Part shown: in pieces, positions 45,185 to 56,520 of the stretch
How positions within the stretch are numbered: the stretch's first letter is position 1
How the letters are laid out: each line of letters begins with the position of its first letter
Source: Diphasiastrum complanatum
Lineage: Eukaryota > Streptophyta > Lycopodiopsida > Lycopodiales > Lycopodiaceae
Length of the DNA: 64,000 nucleotides
Assembly: GCA_029204225.1 (NCBI GenBank)
Contig: CM055106.1
Location: 47,748,633 to 47,812,632 of the forward strand
Direction of reading: 5' to 3'
Program-made: the position numbers and the translations under genes
The notes under the pieces: generated by a model
Told to the model about the DNA's origin: nothing
The model's database searches: none
What the model saw: only the letters and a program-made list of their open reading frames with translations

Positions 45185-45977
45185 TGTACTATCGTGGATC
45201 TTTTGTAGTATAACCCTTCCACCTGTCAACAAAGGTAAGATCACTAGATAGGTGCCTAACTATGCATAGATGCTACTTTTAGTTAATTTCCTACTTTCTC
45301 CCTTAACTCTACTCACCACTATACTACTCCTCTTTAACTCTACTCCTCTACACTAACATTCATCATAGTTTTGGTTGAAGGGAAGGGATTGAGAAGAAGA
45401 GGTTGAGAAGAGAAGAGAAAGAGAGAAAAAGAGAGTGAGGGTGGAGGTTAGCTCAAATGCTCCTTATGCTTGCTAATGAAAAAAACATTCCCTATGGCAA
45501 ACAATAAAACATGGAAATAGGAAGCAATAGAAAACACAACCAAGAGCAATATCAAGTAGTGAATAGCAAATGAGGATGCTTCTCTTCCAAAAATGATAGA
45601 GTTTCCTCCTTCTCATTAAGCATGGAAATAGTGTACAAATGGTGCCTTTTTATGAAATGGGGAAGGCCCTTGCCCCTCAATCTTATTGGCTAATATTCAC
45701 AATGATCCTAACCATTCATCTTGGACCCAACTTGATCCAAGGGTCCACAAAAAATACATTAGAAATCACAAGATTCATGTGAGTCCCAATTTGGACCCAA
45801 CTCTAAAAAGTGACCTCTAAGTTTAAAAAATGACATTAGGTCTCTGTTTATTTTATTTACAACTTCAATTGCCTGCTCATTGGGCCATGGACTTATACAT
45901 GCAGGATGCCATGCCCTCGCAACACATTTTATTGGAGGATTTTATTTATTTACACTTTGTTGGGAATACCCCCAACA
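45185..45977 (-). repeat. 3' LTR of gypsy C
   Basis: A 793 bp copy of 51836-52655 with small indels; about 27 bp at the plus-strand right part (around 45845-45870) differ by deletion. Its TATA-like site reads CATAAAAAG instead of TATAAAAAG. Confidence 0.88.
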
Positions 45978-46202
45978 GGATCCACGGCCTGAAGTAGTGC
46001 CGGTCCCTCCGTACTCTGCCGGTTCCTTTTTGACCCTATCAGGATCTGGATCCTCCTTGGATTCTGATGGATTTCTCTGATCCTGCCAGATCTGGCTAAA
46101 TCTTGATGGATTTAGCTTGATTTGGCTTGATTTCCTTAGATCTAGCGGTGATGGCTGAGCAGATTAGCCTTTGTAATGTGCCACACCCAATCTGGATCCG
46201 TC

Positions 46203-46340
46203 TTATTGTGGTGGCCAGTACTTGTGCAACCGGCTACCGTTGATGGGTGTGTCGAAGGGCGTCCCATCAAGTTGTTCTAAGTTCACGGCCCCATGATTAA
46301 GAATCTCCTTGATCCTATAAGGACCTTCGCCCGTGAATTT
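46203..46340 (-). pseudogene. gypsy C integrase C-terminal end
   Basis: Minus strand: WLKFTGEGPYRIKEILNHGA, LEQLDGTPFDTPINGSRLHK, YWPPQ and TAA (46203-46205). It follows RT residues DLPPPG with a break, so everything from RNase H to the integrase core is deleted. About 225 bp of non-coding DNA separates it from the LTR; no aORF is present. Confidence 0.75.
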
Positions 46341-47993
46341 TAACCAGGTGGTGGTAGATCAACAATGATCCTGATCTTTGATAGATCTGTGGCGATCCCG
46401 TGTCTTGACACTATATGGCCGAGTATCAAGCCATGTGTCACCCAGAATTGACATTTTTCTGGATTCAGGGAGATCTGGTATTCGCGGCATTTTTGTAGCA
46501 TCTTCTCCAAATTGGATAAGTGTTCTGAATCTGGTCCATGCACGCACAGATCGTCCAAAAAAAGTTCCAATTTTTTTTGCAAATAATCTTTGAATGTCGC
46601 CTGCATGACTCGTTGGAAAGAGCTTGGGGCATTACAAAGTCCAAATGGCATTACTTTATAGGCATAAGTTCCCTATTCCGTGGCGAATGTTGTCTTGTGC
46701 TGGTCCTGAGGGGCTATTTTCACCTGGTTGTAGCCGTTGAAGCTGTCCAGAAAACTGTAGGCTTCATCACCAGCTACTCTATCAAGGACACTTGTCGTAA
46801 ATGGTAAAGGAAAATGGTCCTTCTTGGTGAGTGCATTAAGCGCCTTCAGATTCACACAGATACTTATTTTGCCATTCTTCTTGGGTACTATAACTATCGA
46901 CGATACCCATTCTGTGTGCTTGATTTTGTAAATGAAATATGCATCCATAAGTTTCTGCAACTCTTGCTTGATCAGTTCTGTATAATTCGGGTTGCAGCGG
47001 TAGTAACGGCTTACCTTGGGGATAGCTCCGTCCACCAAAGGATGGTGTGTTGGACTATTGTTGGCGGAATGCCCTTTAGATCACTATAGCTCCAGGCAAA
47101 ACAGTCTTTATATTCCACCAACAAGGATCGTAGTCTCTTGAACTGCGTGGCTGTTAACTGCTCTCCCACATGCACTATCCTTTCTTCTTCTCCTGGTTCC
47201 GCAAGATTCATCAGCTGTGTTCGTGCAGGTCCCTTGAAGACTTGTTCTGCTGGTGCCTGACTTTGATCAGGTTCTCATTGGGCCTGCGGCATCATGATTA
47301 CCACGTCGTCCAATTTATAATTCTTGAAAGTATCAGACATTTCATGAACTGGAGCTCATCAAGATTTCTCTTTCAGCATATTGATCTTGGCCCGACTGGT
47401 CATTTTTTTATTTTCTGTCACCTGTGTAGAAGATGATGCTGTATTTGAGTCCAACTTGATTGACTTCAAGGAATCTAACACCTTCTTCTTGCTCTTTTTT
47501 GTCATTTTGATGGGTTCATCCTTGTTGTCTTTCTTTGGGACTGCTGTGACATTTGCCTCATGATTGCAAATATCAACGTCTACTGTAGCTATTGCCTCTT
47601 CGGGTAGGTCACTCCATCGGATCACCTGGTTGTAGCGTTGCTTCAATGATTCTTCTTATTCGCAGGTGCTTTGGGTGGTTCGATCCTTGAGACTTTCGCC
47701 ATAGCAGACCTTTGTGGTGGTTGAGCTGGTACCTTCTTGGTTCTGTAATGATCTGGGTCCATGTGGTGTAGGACTTATTCATCAGTTAGCTCAATCTCCT
47801 TATTATAAGTTAGAGCATGTTGCCAAGGGACTAGATCATTGTCCACTAGGTTCTCAATCGGCTCCGCTGACAGCCATGCTAGGTTTATCATATTCACTCC
47901 AAATGTGATTGGTGTGTCCATAGTGTAACATTTGGGTGAAGATGTAGTCGGCTCTGAATCTGATTCATATTGACAGCTAATGCATCCGTCCAT
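46340..47993 (-). pseudogene. gypsy C pol linker and reverse transcriptase
   Basis: Linker: NMINLAWLSAEPIENLVDND, PWQHALTYNKEIELTDE, VHVGEQLTATQFKRLRSLLV, YKDCFAWSYSDLKGIPPTIV. RT: DGAIPKVSRYYRCNPNYTEL, IKHTEWVSSIVIVPKKNGKI, CVNLKALNALTKKDHFPLPF, AYSFLDSFNGYNQVKIAPQD, a stop at 46673-46675, VMPFGLCNAPSSFQRVMQAT, LELFLDDLCVHGPDSEHLSN (FLDD active site intact), FWVTHGLILGHIVSRHGIAT. It copies the RNA genome to DNA in active relatives; here it is interrupted by stops. Confidence 0.88.
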
Positions 47994-48010
47994 CTCATGA
48001 CATCTGTCTC

Positions 48011-48445
48011 TTAATGATAGTGACCTCCCTTGGCTGGCCTTGGGCGGTCAAGCGTATGATCTATCGTGGATGACCCGTCATCAACTTTGGGTGCAATAGG
48101 TTTTACCGCCCATGTGGTTGGATCTACCTTTACAGCTTGTTCTCTGTTCTTGAAGGTGAGTTTCCCTGTACTCCAGTTGTGTACTACTTGCGCAGTCCTC
48201 AACCATGGTCTTCCTAGTAAAATACGGTATGCAGATGGAGATTCAGATATATCCATGACCACAAAAGTAATCACATACTGCATGCCTGCTATCTTTACGA
48301 GAATATCAACAACTACACCTTTTGGTTTCACACATGATTGATCTGCTAATTTGATGGCGAATCTGGTTAGCTTTAATCCTTGTAGTCCCCATTTTTTGTA
48401 CAAAGTAGTGGAGATCAGATTGACACCCGATCCTCCATCTACCAT
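48011..48445 (-). pseudogene. gypsy C aspartic protease
   Basis: Minus strand: MVDGGSGVNLISTTLYKKWG holds the active site as DGGS in place of the common DSG; then KLTRFAIKLADQSCVKPKGV, DILVKIAGMQYVITFVVMDI and YRILLGRPWLRTAQVVHNWS, the usual second half of retropepsin in plant gypsy elements. The piece is open for 144 codons. It would cut the Gag-Pol precursor. The gag side is in another frame. Confidence 0.82.
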
Positions 48446-48549
48446 TGTTTGATTGACAAAGTGATGTTGTGTTCCTCACTTTCCCATGCTGCTCTGATGT
48501 GGAGGACATTACTTGTTTCATCATAGCCCGCACAATATATGGGCTCAGG

Positions 48550-49600
48550 CGCTACTGGCTCCTCATCGGCCTTGGCCCATTCAGCTAAAAGGCTTTTCGC
48601 TTGTGGTGCAATCCACAGTAGTTCTCCGAGGGGTAAACTAACGTGCTTGACAGCAAGAGTGTGAGCCTTACAGTGCGTGTTTCCTCAGGCTCCACCATGT
48701 AAAAAGGTGGTTCATGTTGGTGCAACCAATCATTCTGATCAGTGCATAGTGGTGAGCCCATTTGCGGATCTCGTTCGACGCCAACTAGAGGTCTTGTGAG
48801 ATTGTTTCGTTCTTGCTCTTTTTCCTCCTCTTGTGCTTTTTGTACCCAGTGTCTTATTTTTTGGTATTGTCTTCTCTCTTCCCTCACATTTGAATATGGC
48901 GTTGAAAAAGGGGGTTGGTCATCCGTGACCGATGGTGGTGGTGAGGGAGCCACTTCCTGCCTCTTCTATGCTCACGTAACAGCTAACACAGGAGCGTAGT
49001 CGTGTCGACCTTTCGATGGCATCCCTGCTGGAATTGCTAATTGTTGTATGGCAATGAGGTTAAGAGGTGCACTGGTTCCAGGTTAAAATGGACAATTTTT
49101 GAAACAATGTCCATAACCGCAATCCTGGCAGGAGGTTGTATATTGTCCTTTGTAGGGACATTCTGCAATTCTGTGTCCCTTGCCGCACCCGTAGCAGCCG
49201 TAATTTCTTCCACCTTGACGTTGAGTTTGAGCTGCATAGGCGAAAACATATTCATTTATGACAGGATCCATAAATAATTCATCTGGTCTGTACCACTACT
49301 GCTGCTCAGGTTGAGGTGACATTTGCAATTCTTGTTCTGCTGCTGTTAGGTTTACACGAGCTACTTGTTGATTGGCTGACCCTGGTGGAGCAGGTAAGGC
49401 CATGCATTGTGGTTGATTGGGTGCGCCGTACCTTGGTGCCGCATTAGGTGCCCCTTGATGATAAGGATAAGAAGTGTGATAAGGACTTCTCTTCTATTGA
49501 ACAGCCATGGGGTTAAACGGACAAAATGCCGTATCGTGCGATGTTGCATGCACATATGGCAGAATCTATGTGTCAGTCTCAGATTTTGCTTTAGGACTAG
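48550..49600 (-). pseudogene. gypsy C gag C-terminal region with zinc knuckle
   Basis: Minus strand: NYGCYGCGKGHRIAECPYKG is a CCHC-like knuckle with three residues between the second Cys and His; a second Cys-rich block reads CQDCGYGHCFKNCPF. An upstream WCSVCTQNHTTDKC motif (about 49640) resembles another knuckle. Downstream is a Pro- and charge-rich connector (YQKIRHWVQKAQEEEKEQER) leading to protease. Frames change several times. Confidence 0.65.
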
Positions 49601-50721
49601 ACACTTGTCCGTTGTATGGTTTTGCGTGCATACTGAACACCATACATTTTCTCGTCGAGGATACTGTAGCTGGGTTGGTTTTGGTTGATGTGGAGTTACT
49701 GCTACAGTTCCTTGTAAGGCCTTCAGTTTCTGGTCAAACTACGCCGTAAGTTGCTCCATCTGCTGGTTGTGTAATTTTGTCATTTGCTCCAACAACAGTT
49801 CTGTGGATACAGTGGATGCGTTTGATGATGATGATGCAATCGAGGGAGTAGGAGTGTGGGTGGAAGGATATTCGTCGTCAGATCCCTCATCATCTTCCCT
49901 GATGACATCTTCCATAGCTTCTTGCAGAGTAGCGTACTGATCCCGTCTTTTCAGTTCTCTTCTGATGCTTTGTGGTAATTCGGCTAGGAACCACATGATC
50001 ATCGCATGATCGGGAGTCAGGGCTGCACTGCACTTGGATCGTAGATGTTTGACCCATTCAATATAGTCCCAGACCCTTTCTCGTTTTCTCATCTTGACTT
50101 TGCTTAGCAGGAGAAACAGGTCTTCCAGGAACTTTCTTGGTTTAAAGTGCATAATGAGAGCCACTTTAACCGCTTCCTAGGTGGATTTCTCTTCCTCTAA
50201 CAGGTTGAAAAACCAATTCTGAGCCACTGTGAGTAAGGATATAGGGAATAGCTTCTCTGCAGGTGTCCGTTCGCTGTAGATTTCACAAGCATGCTCATAG
50301 ATCTGGAGGAATCGGATGGAATCTGAGGATCTATCGTATTTTGGTATCTCCATCCATGGTGCTCTCTGAACTGCATGCAAGGGTACGACAGGTACGGGTT
50401 GGCCCATTGGATCCATTGGTGCTAGTTCCGGTTCTGTCTCTTGTTGCACAGCTGCTAATCTGGGAAGTTGTGGTGTCTGATTTGCTATCCTTTGCGCTAT
50501 TGATCATCTCGATCTCAGATTCATCCGATGGTGGGTTCCAAAGTGATTGGATCTTGCTTATACAATAGGATGCATTCTGGATCTTCAAGGATCTGATCAA
50601 TCTGATCGACCGGAATGAATTTTAGGCCTTTTGTGATGGTTTTTCCTTGATAACTTTTTACTCCTTGCACTGATTGACTTGAGATTTTGACAGTAGCTGG
50701 ATCTGATGCAGATCTTTCCAC
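49600..50721 (-). pseudogene. gypsy C gag capsid
   Basis: Minus strand from 50721 (MERSASDPATVKISSQSVQG). Capsid: PWMEIPKYDRSSDSIRFLQI, YEHACEIYSERTPAEKLFPI, SLLTVAQNWFFNLLEEE, a TAG, then VALIMHFKPRKFLEDLFLLL, MRKRERVWDYIEWVKHLRSK, MIMWFLAELPQSIRRELKRR, YATLQEAMEDVIREDDEGSD. This is the plant gypsy gag fold. It builds the virus-like particle. One in-frame stop and frameshifts disable it. Confidence 0.82.
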
Positions 50722-51816
50722 TGATCTGGTCTGCGAGGGTTATCTTGTGTGAGGGTTGACTGTGCAAGGGTTTTTTAGTTGTTTTGCAGGTAAAAAACTT
50801 GATATCTTTCAGATCTTTTGGAAGTAACTCTCACAAGCTTCACAGTAGCTGGATCTGGGTCAGATCTCACTATAGAATTCTTTGCAAGAGTTAAACCTCA
50901 CAAGAAGTAAAAATTTCACTGTCTACGAGGGTTCAAAATCACTTTTTGTGCCTGATCTTCACCAGATCTTCATACTAACTCTCGCAGGCTTCATCACTGA
51001 TGTAAATTGACATTCTGATACGATTGAGAGAGTCTGCGAGAGTTCTTACTGGAAGAATTTGCTAGATCTTCACTTTTTAGTGATTTTTCTGCACTTAGAT
51101 CCAATTTTCTACTCACTGGAATCAAACTAACTCTCGCAAGCTCTTCTGTGTCCTAGTCTCACTGAGATGGAACTTTAAAATCCTCTGCGAGAGTTCTTGA
51201 TCACTGGAACTGAAAATTTCACTGCCTGCGAGGGTTCATTGGTACTTTCCCGTCTTTTTTTCACTAGGAACTCTCGCACAGGCACTTAATCATCAAACTA
51301 ACTCTCGTAAGTTTCTTTGTGTCCTGTTCTTACTAAGATGGAACTTCAGAGGGCTCTGCAGGAGTTCTTATGAAGATTTGAATTTTTTTGGATTTTTTCA
51401 AGGGTTTTTTGAATTTTTTATGATTTTTCTCTGATTTTTACAATCTGCTTGAAACTAACTCTTGAAGGCTTCTATGCAGGTCTGGGACAGTACCCTAGAG
51501 CTGCTGCCAATCATGGAAGGCTTAATTCCCACTGATTATAGAGATATAAAATTCTGATGAGTTTTTTTGGCTCTTTTCCTTCCAAAATACAGATTGGTGT
51601 GTTTTTTGAGTTTTTTGGATGATTGGTTTGGGTTTAGGGCCTTTAGAGGTTGTTCAGGGCCTCCTCTACCCTCTCACACCTCCTCCGCTATTTGTGAACA
51701 GTCCAAATACAAAAAAAATAGAGAAAACTAACTCTAAACTCCCAAAAATCTACCTAAACTACTCTAAAAAACAAGAAAATAGCTAAAATGCAACTAAACT
51801 AGCTAGTGGAAACCTA
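50722..51816 (-). other. gypsy C 5' leader
   Basis: Between the primer site and gag. Repeats of AACTCTCGCA, CTGCGAGAGTT and TTGCGAGGGTT recur about every 100-130 bp. No coding content. Confidence 0.5.
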
Positions 51817-51834
51817 TTGCCGGCAAGGGCGCCA
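51817..51834 (-). promoter_or_regulatory. primer binding site of gypsy C (tRNA-Asp type)
   Basis: Minus-strand TGGCGCCCTTGCCGGCAA lies one base from the LTR edge. It matches the complement of the plant tRNA-Asp 3' end (TGGCGCCGTTGCCGG...) with one mismatch in the first 15 bases; this primer is known from several plant gypsy lineages. Confidence 0.8.
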
Positions 51835-51835
51835 C

Positions 51836-52655
51836 TGTAGTGTCGTGGATCTTTCGTAGTATAGCCCTTCCACATGTCAGCAAAGGTTAGATCACTAGAT
51901 AGGTGCCTAACTATGCATAGATGCTACTTTTAGTTAATTTCCTACTTTCTCCCTTAACTCTACTCACCACTATACTACTCTTTAACTCTACTCCTCTACA
52001 CTAACATTCATCATAGTTTTGGTTGAAGGGAAGGGATGGAAAAGAAGAGGTCGAGAAGAAAAGAGAAAGAGAGAGAAAGAGAGTGAGGGTGGAGGTTAGC
52101 TCAAATGCTCCTTATGCTTGCTAATGGAAAAACATTCACTATGACAAACAATAAAACATGGAAATAGAAAGCAATAGAAAACACAACCAAGAGCAATAGC
52201 AAGTAGTGAATAGCAAATGAGGATGCTTCTCTTCCAAAAATGGTAGAGTTTTCTCTTTCTCATTAAGCATGGAAATAGTGTACAAATGGTGCCTTTTTAT
52301 AAAATGGGGAAGGCCCTTGCCCCTCGATCTTATTGGCTGATATTCACAATGATCCTAACCATTTATCTTGGACCCAACTTGATCCAAGCGTCCACAAAAA
52401 GTACATTAGAAATCACAAGATTCATATGAGTCCCAATTTGGACCCAACTCTAAAAAGTGATCTCTAAGTTTAAAAAATGACATTGGGCCTCTACATCTAT
52501 TTTAATTACAAGGCCCTAGTCAAGTTTATTTTATTTACAATTTCAATTGCGTGCTCATTGGGCCATGGGCTTATACACGCAGGATGCCATGCCCTCGCAA
52601 CACATTTTATTGGAGGATTTTATTTATTTACACTTTGTTGGGAATACCCCCAACA
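51836..52655 (-). repeat. 5' LTR of gypsy C
   Basis: An 820 bp copy ending CCCAACA on the plus strand and followed by AGTAG. Contains the TATA site listed separately. Confidence 0.9.
52293..52301 (-). promoter_or_regulatory. TATA box in gypsy C 5' LTR
   Basis: Minus-strand TATAAAAAG, about 350 bp into the LTR. The other LTR has CATAAAAAG at the same place. Confidence 0.5.
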
Positions 52656-52660
52656 AGTAG

Positions 52661-53289
52661 CCTTTTGGTTGGATCGGGACACTATCCCATTCATCATATG
52701 TTGTAGATGAGCAATCATCGTATACCTTGGCTGGCTTGACATGGCCTGCTGAGTCAACCGTGACTCGTTTCTCGTGGTTGCCAAAGGTAATTTTACTATG
52801 TTTCCAATCTTGGACAACACCTGCGATCTGGAGCCAGGGTGTACCAAGAAGGAGTTTATATGTATTAGCCTCTTCTGGTAGGTCTAAGATGACACAATCG
52901 ATAACAAACTTGACACCTGCTATCCGAACTTTTATATTTGATAAATGACTAGCAGGGTTGGTAACTTGTTGATCAGCCATGCAAAGTTTATATCATGGTT
53001 GATCGAGGGTATGGAAGCCTCATGACTTTGCCAATGACAAAGCCATTATACTAACGCCTGATCTGCTATCGAGGATAGTAGATACTGTGGGATAATCTTT
53101 ATAGGACAAGGGTAGTGTGATGTTATTCCCCTTAGCAACACCTATATTCATCAGATTCATAGGAATTTGAGGAATTTTGGGAATGTCTTCTGGTTTTCGC
53201 TGTTCATCAGGAATAGGAGGCAGCTGAAAACTACGATGGATATAGCGTTGAAGTTCGGTGAAGGATTTGATTGCACTATGGAACGACAT
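52661..53289 (-). pseudogene. gypsy B2 aspartic protease
   Basis: Minus strand: YPTVSTILDSRSGVSIMALS carries the active site as DSRSG where DSGSG is usual, so the catalytic DSG is altered. After a frame change: MADQQVTNPASHLSNIKVRI, FVIDCVILDLPEEANTYKLL, LGTPWLQIAGVVQDWKHSKI. The gene is cut by gypsy C just after VPIQPKGY and resumes at 45184. Confidence 0.8.
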
Positions 53290-53523
53290 AGTGAGTTGAG
53301 CTTGCAGGAGGTCAGAAAATACTTCAAGTCCCTGTAGGGATTGCTCCTTTTTGGGGATATGAGCTGATGACAGACTTTCCGTATGTTCTTTCTCTCACAA
53401 AAATTCATCTTAAAATTCATTGTATTGTCTTTGTTCGACTTTTGGGTCCGGGTAGTCTTTTGGTAATGTGGAAGCCGTCAAATGGCTTCCATGTGGGTCA
53501 GCTGATTTTTGATGGTTTTGCTG

Positions 53524-55233
53524 CTATTCTTGTTGTTGGCGTTGTGCTCTAGTAAGAACTTTAATAGGTTCGGATTTGTTATGACGTGCTGGAAGGATCC
53601 TGTTAGGTTGTTTAGGACAGTCTTTGAAGCTCTTTTTGCGAACACACTTGGGACATTTCTCATGGTATTGGTTTTTTACTTTACAGTTAGCCATGAAATG
53701 TCCAGTTTCATCACAAATAAAGTAGCGGTTGCTCATAGGTCTCGTGGCGATAGCGTAACCATCTTGGATGGCTAGCTGTGTTGGGTTTTCAGGTGGTGTG
53801 GAATACCCAGCTTGTTTGCATGAGCATGAGTTGTCGGCTTGATAATGGTGATGACTAGATGATGGAATTGTTGTATCATTGTGATATGATTGATCGTAGG
53901 AGTTTTCTACCAGATGTGCTTGGGCAGATTCTCGAGGATGTCTATGTTTTTGTGCTCCTAGATCTTGTTGTCCTCTTGGTGGTGGTCCTAAGAGCGCCAG
54001 TTGTGGTTGAGGGTCATGTCTAGGTTGTCTGGGCAACTCTTGTATATGGACCTGGTTGTTTCGTGGTTGATAAGTTGTGTGGTGGTGCTGTGAAACAAAT
54101 GGTTGTCTAGGAGGTTGATAATGTCCTCCTGACTGGTTGTGAGACTGGTTCCTCGGGTCATAATAACAATAAAAAGAGGTATGGCCCATAAAGTCGTAGA
54201 TTTCACATTTGATCAAGGAAGTATCTGGGATCGATTGGTATGAAGGGCACTCATTGCCAGTGTGTGCACCTCGGCAGTGAGGGCACCACATGTTTTCTCG
54301 TGTATGGTGGATTTGGCCAGTGGGTAACTGACCCGGCATCGAACTCTGGACAGACTTAAGAGTGTTTAGGAACTCTTTGGTGAGACTCCATCTGTGTCTT
54401 CCATAATTGCTCTCGAGTATCATCGTTTGGGCGAGCTTCTTGGACAACATGATGTGCTCTTCGTTCTTGTGGTTCATCAACATCTGAGCCCTCGTCTTCT
54501 TCCCAAATGGCATCAGACATGGCTTGTTTCAATGATGTATATTCATCATTGGAACAAAGTTCACATCTTATCAATCGTGGGAGTCCAACGAGGAACCAAA
54601 TGATGAGCATGGATTCGGTGGGTTGCTCTTGTACATGACTTTTTAATCGTTTAAATTGTTTAATATAGTCACGTACTTTTTCGTCTTTTGTCATTTTAAT
54701 ATTACTTAGTTTGACAAAAGGACTTTCTATCAAGCAAAATGGCTTGAAGTGTTTGATAAAGGCCTCCTTCAAGAGTGACCAGTCACGTTTATCTTCACGA
54801 TCAAGGCTAAAAACCATTCTCGTGCTCGATCGATCATGGTCATCGAGAACAGTTGAATCATGGCGTCTGGTGATGTTTCGCCATAGACATCACATGCATT
54901 CTCAAAGACTTAAAGAAATATTTGAGGATTAGTGTTGCCATTGTACTTAGGTAAGTCGAGCTTTGGGGTCCTTTTTCCAGTACGTGGAACATTATTTGCG
55001 AAAGCTCCGTTTAAGTGAGCTCTTGCATGTGAGGATTCGGCAGCATGAAATTGTGGTCGTTCGTATGGAGCTTCATAACACATAGGTTCCCATCTATAGA
55101 ATGGGTTCGTGGATGGCTCTTGGGCTTGAGATTTCATTCGAGAATATCTATTAAATCGAGCTTGTTCGGTGGATGGGGAAACCATCTTTGGTGGATAGTC
55201 CTCCGTAGAATTCGGATCATAAGGGCAATCCAT
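53524..55233 (-). pseudogene. gypsy B2 gag
   Basis: Starts at 55233 (MDCPYDPNSTEDYPPKMVSP) and reads KLDLPKYNGNTNPQIFL, a stop near 54910, VFENACDVYGE in continuity, then DWSLLKEAFIKHFKPFCLIE, KVRDYIKQFKRLKSHVQEQP, MLIIWFLVGLPRLIRCELCS, YTSLKQAMSDAIWEEDEGSD. Another frame (54513-53524) holds the knuckles: MWCPHCRGAHTGNECPSYQS, FICDETGHFMANCKVKNQYH (its first Cys is Tyr) and KCPKCVRKKSFKDCPKQPNR. Frame changes and a stop show it is inactive. Confidence 0.82.
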
Positions 55234-55259
55234 GACAGTGTGTAGAGTGTCATAGGATT

Positions 55260-55920
55260 GTGTAAATATGCACTTGGACTCTGGTTACAGTGGTACGGGT
55301 GTTGGAATGCGGCTGCTACGGATCCACGGTTGATGCGAGTGTAATGTGACTAATGGCAGTAGATATGGGTAAGGTGGTGGAACGATAGAATGTGGTGGTA
55401 GCGGTGCAACACGGGTTGTGGCGGTCCGTTGCGGGGCTTTTTTTTTTTTTTTTTTTTTTGCGGTCGGTTGCGGTTAGTGGCGGTCTCAATGGCTTGTGGC
55501 TGTAGCAATGGCTGGGTGCGGCATCAACGTTGTTGTGCGAAATGTGGGAAAGGGTGGTCGATTGGTGGTTGGAGGTGAGGAAGGGGTCGTAGGCTGTATG
55601 ATTGCGGTCTGCTGTGGTCAGGGGCGACCGAGGGTAGACGTAGGGCCATGGGATTGCGGCTTGTTGCGGTTTGTGGTGCTTGAATGTAGTTGTAGGGTCG
55701 TAGGATTGCGGTTTGCTGCAGTTAGTGGCGGTCGGTTTGTGGGCTGTACGTTTGTAACGGATTGCGGCCCAGACCGTTTGCAATGGATTGCGATCCTGAC
55801 AAATTGCGATGAATTGCGATTGGCTGCGATGGAATGGATGTATGGGGCTGTTACGGGTGATGGAATGACATAATTGGGTTGCTGTGAGTAGGGGTCGAAA
55901 CGGTCAGTGGGATAGCTGGA
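55260..55920. repeat. GCGGT-rich low-complexity block
   Basis: Short words TTGCGGT, GTGGCGGTC and GGATTGCGAT recur. A 22-base T run lies at 55438-55459. The block sits where the 5' leader of gypsy B2 would be and resembles 16930-17170 in composition. Open frames here follow the repeat and carry no motif. Confidence 0.6.
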
Positions 55921-56149
55921 ATTGGATGCTATCGTTGTGAAGCATGGAAGGTGGAAAGAGTGCGATCATGATGGTGTAATTGTGGAGGAGGTGTGAGTGC
56001 ATTTGGAAGACAAGCAGACTACGGTTGAGTGCGTGTAGGATAGTGTATAGAAGTGGCGAATGAACACGGTATATTTTGGGTCGCAATGATGCAAAGAGTG
56101 AAATAATGGGTGTGCTGGTGAGTGATAATCTTTTGTCGAAGGAATTCTA

Positions 56150-56520
56150 GATGACCTGTGCACTACCTTCTAGGGATCGAGATAAATAGAGACAGAGCAA
56201 GAAGAAGTATCACACTAAGTCAAAAAAGGTATCTAACCAATGTACTCTACAGGTATGGCATGGAAAACTGCAAGTCAATAGACTCGCCTATGGACCCAAG
56301 ATTCAAACTGTCAAAGGATATGTGCCCGAAGACTGATGCAGAAAAGAAAGAGATGTGCAAATACCCCTATCAGTCGATAGTCAGATCGATCATGTATGTT
56401 GTGGTCTACACCAAACCTAATCTAGCATTTACAATCAACACATTGTTACAGTTTATGTTAAATTCCGGCCTACCTCACTAGAAGGCTCTACTTAGAGTAC
56501 TAAGATACATTCAAGCCACG
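56150..56520 (+). pseudogene. copia RT fragment
   Basis: Plus strand: MHYLLGIEINRDRARRSITL, RYLTNVLYRYGMENCKSIDS, PMDPRFKLSKDMCPKTDAEK, YPYQSIVRSIMYVVVYTKPN, then a stop and KALLRVLRYIQ. This is the thumb/connection part of a copia RT. It ends against the minus-strand copia gag at about 56515. Confidence 0.78.

Larger units (their letters stand above)
45180..52660 (-). mobile_element. gypsy C with both LTRs, nested in gypsy B2
   Basis: LTRs at 45185-45977 and 51836-52655 begin TGTAGTG/TGTACTA and end CCCAACA on the plus strand. AGTGG (45180-45184) and AGTAG (52656-52660) flank them, a target duplication with one change. A primer site lies next to the 5' LTR. Minus-strand order: gag, zinc knuckles, protease, linker, RT, then a deletion into the integrase C-terminus. 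RNase H and the integrase core are missing. Confidence 0.9.
39285..55233 (-). mobile_element. gypsy B2, interrupted by a MITE and by gypsy C
   Basis: Minus-strand order: gag (55233-53524), protease (53289-52661), [gypsy C 45185-52655], pol linker (45184-44912), [MITE 44543-44909], linker (44535-43838), RT palm (43838-43405), aORF (43400-40545), 3' LTR (40387-39290). The frame joins across gypsy C (PKGY followed by YTRSTDIINW) when one target copy is removed. CTTAG lies next to the outer LTR edge, but no 5' LTR is found, so the duplication cannot be tested. RNase H and integrase are deleted. Confidence 0.8.

Noticed and set aside
55316-55873. ORFs of 125-155 codons on both strands
   Set aside because: They result from GCGGT-type repeats, which are open in several frames.
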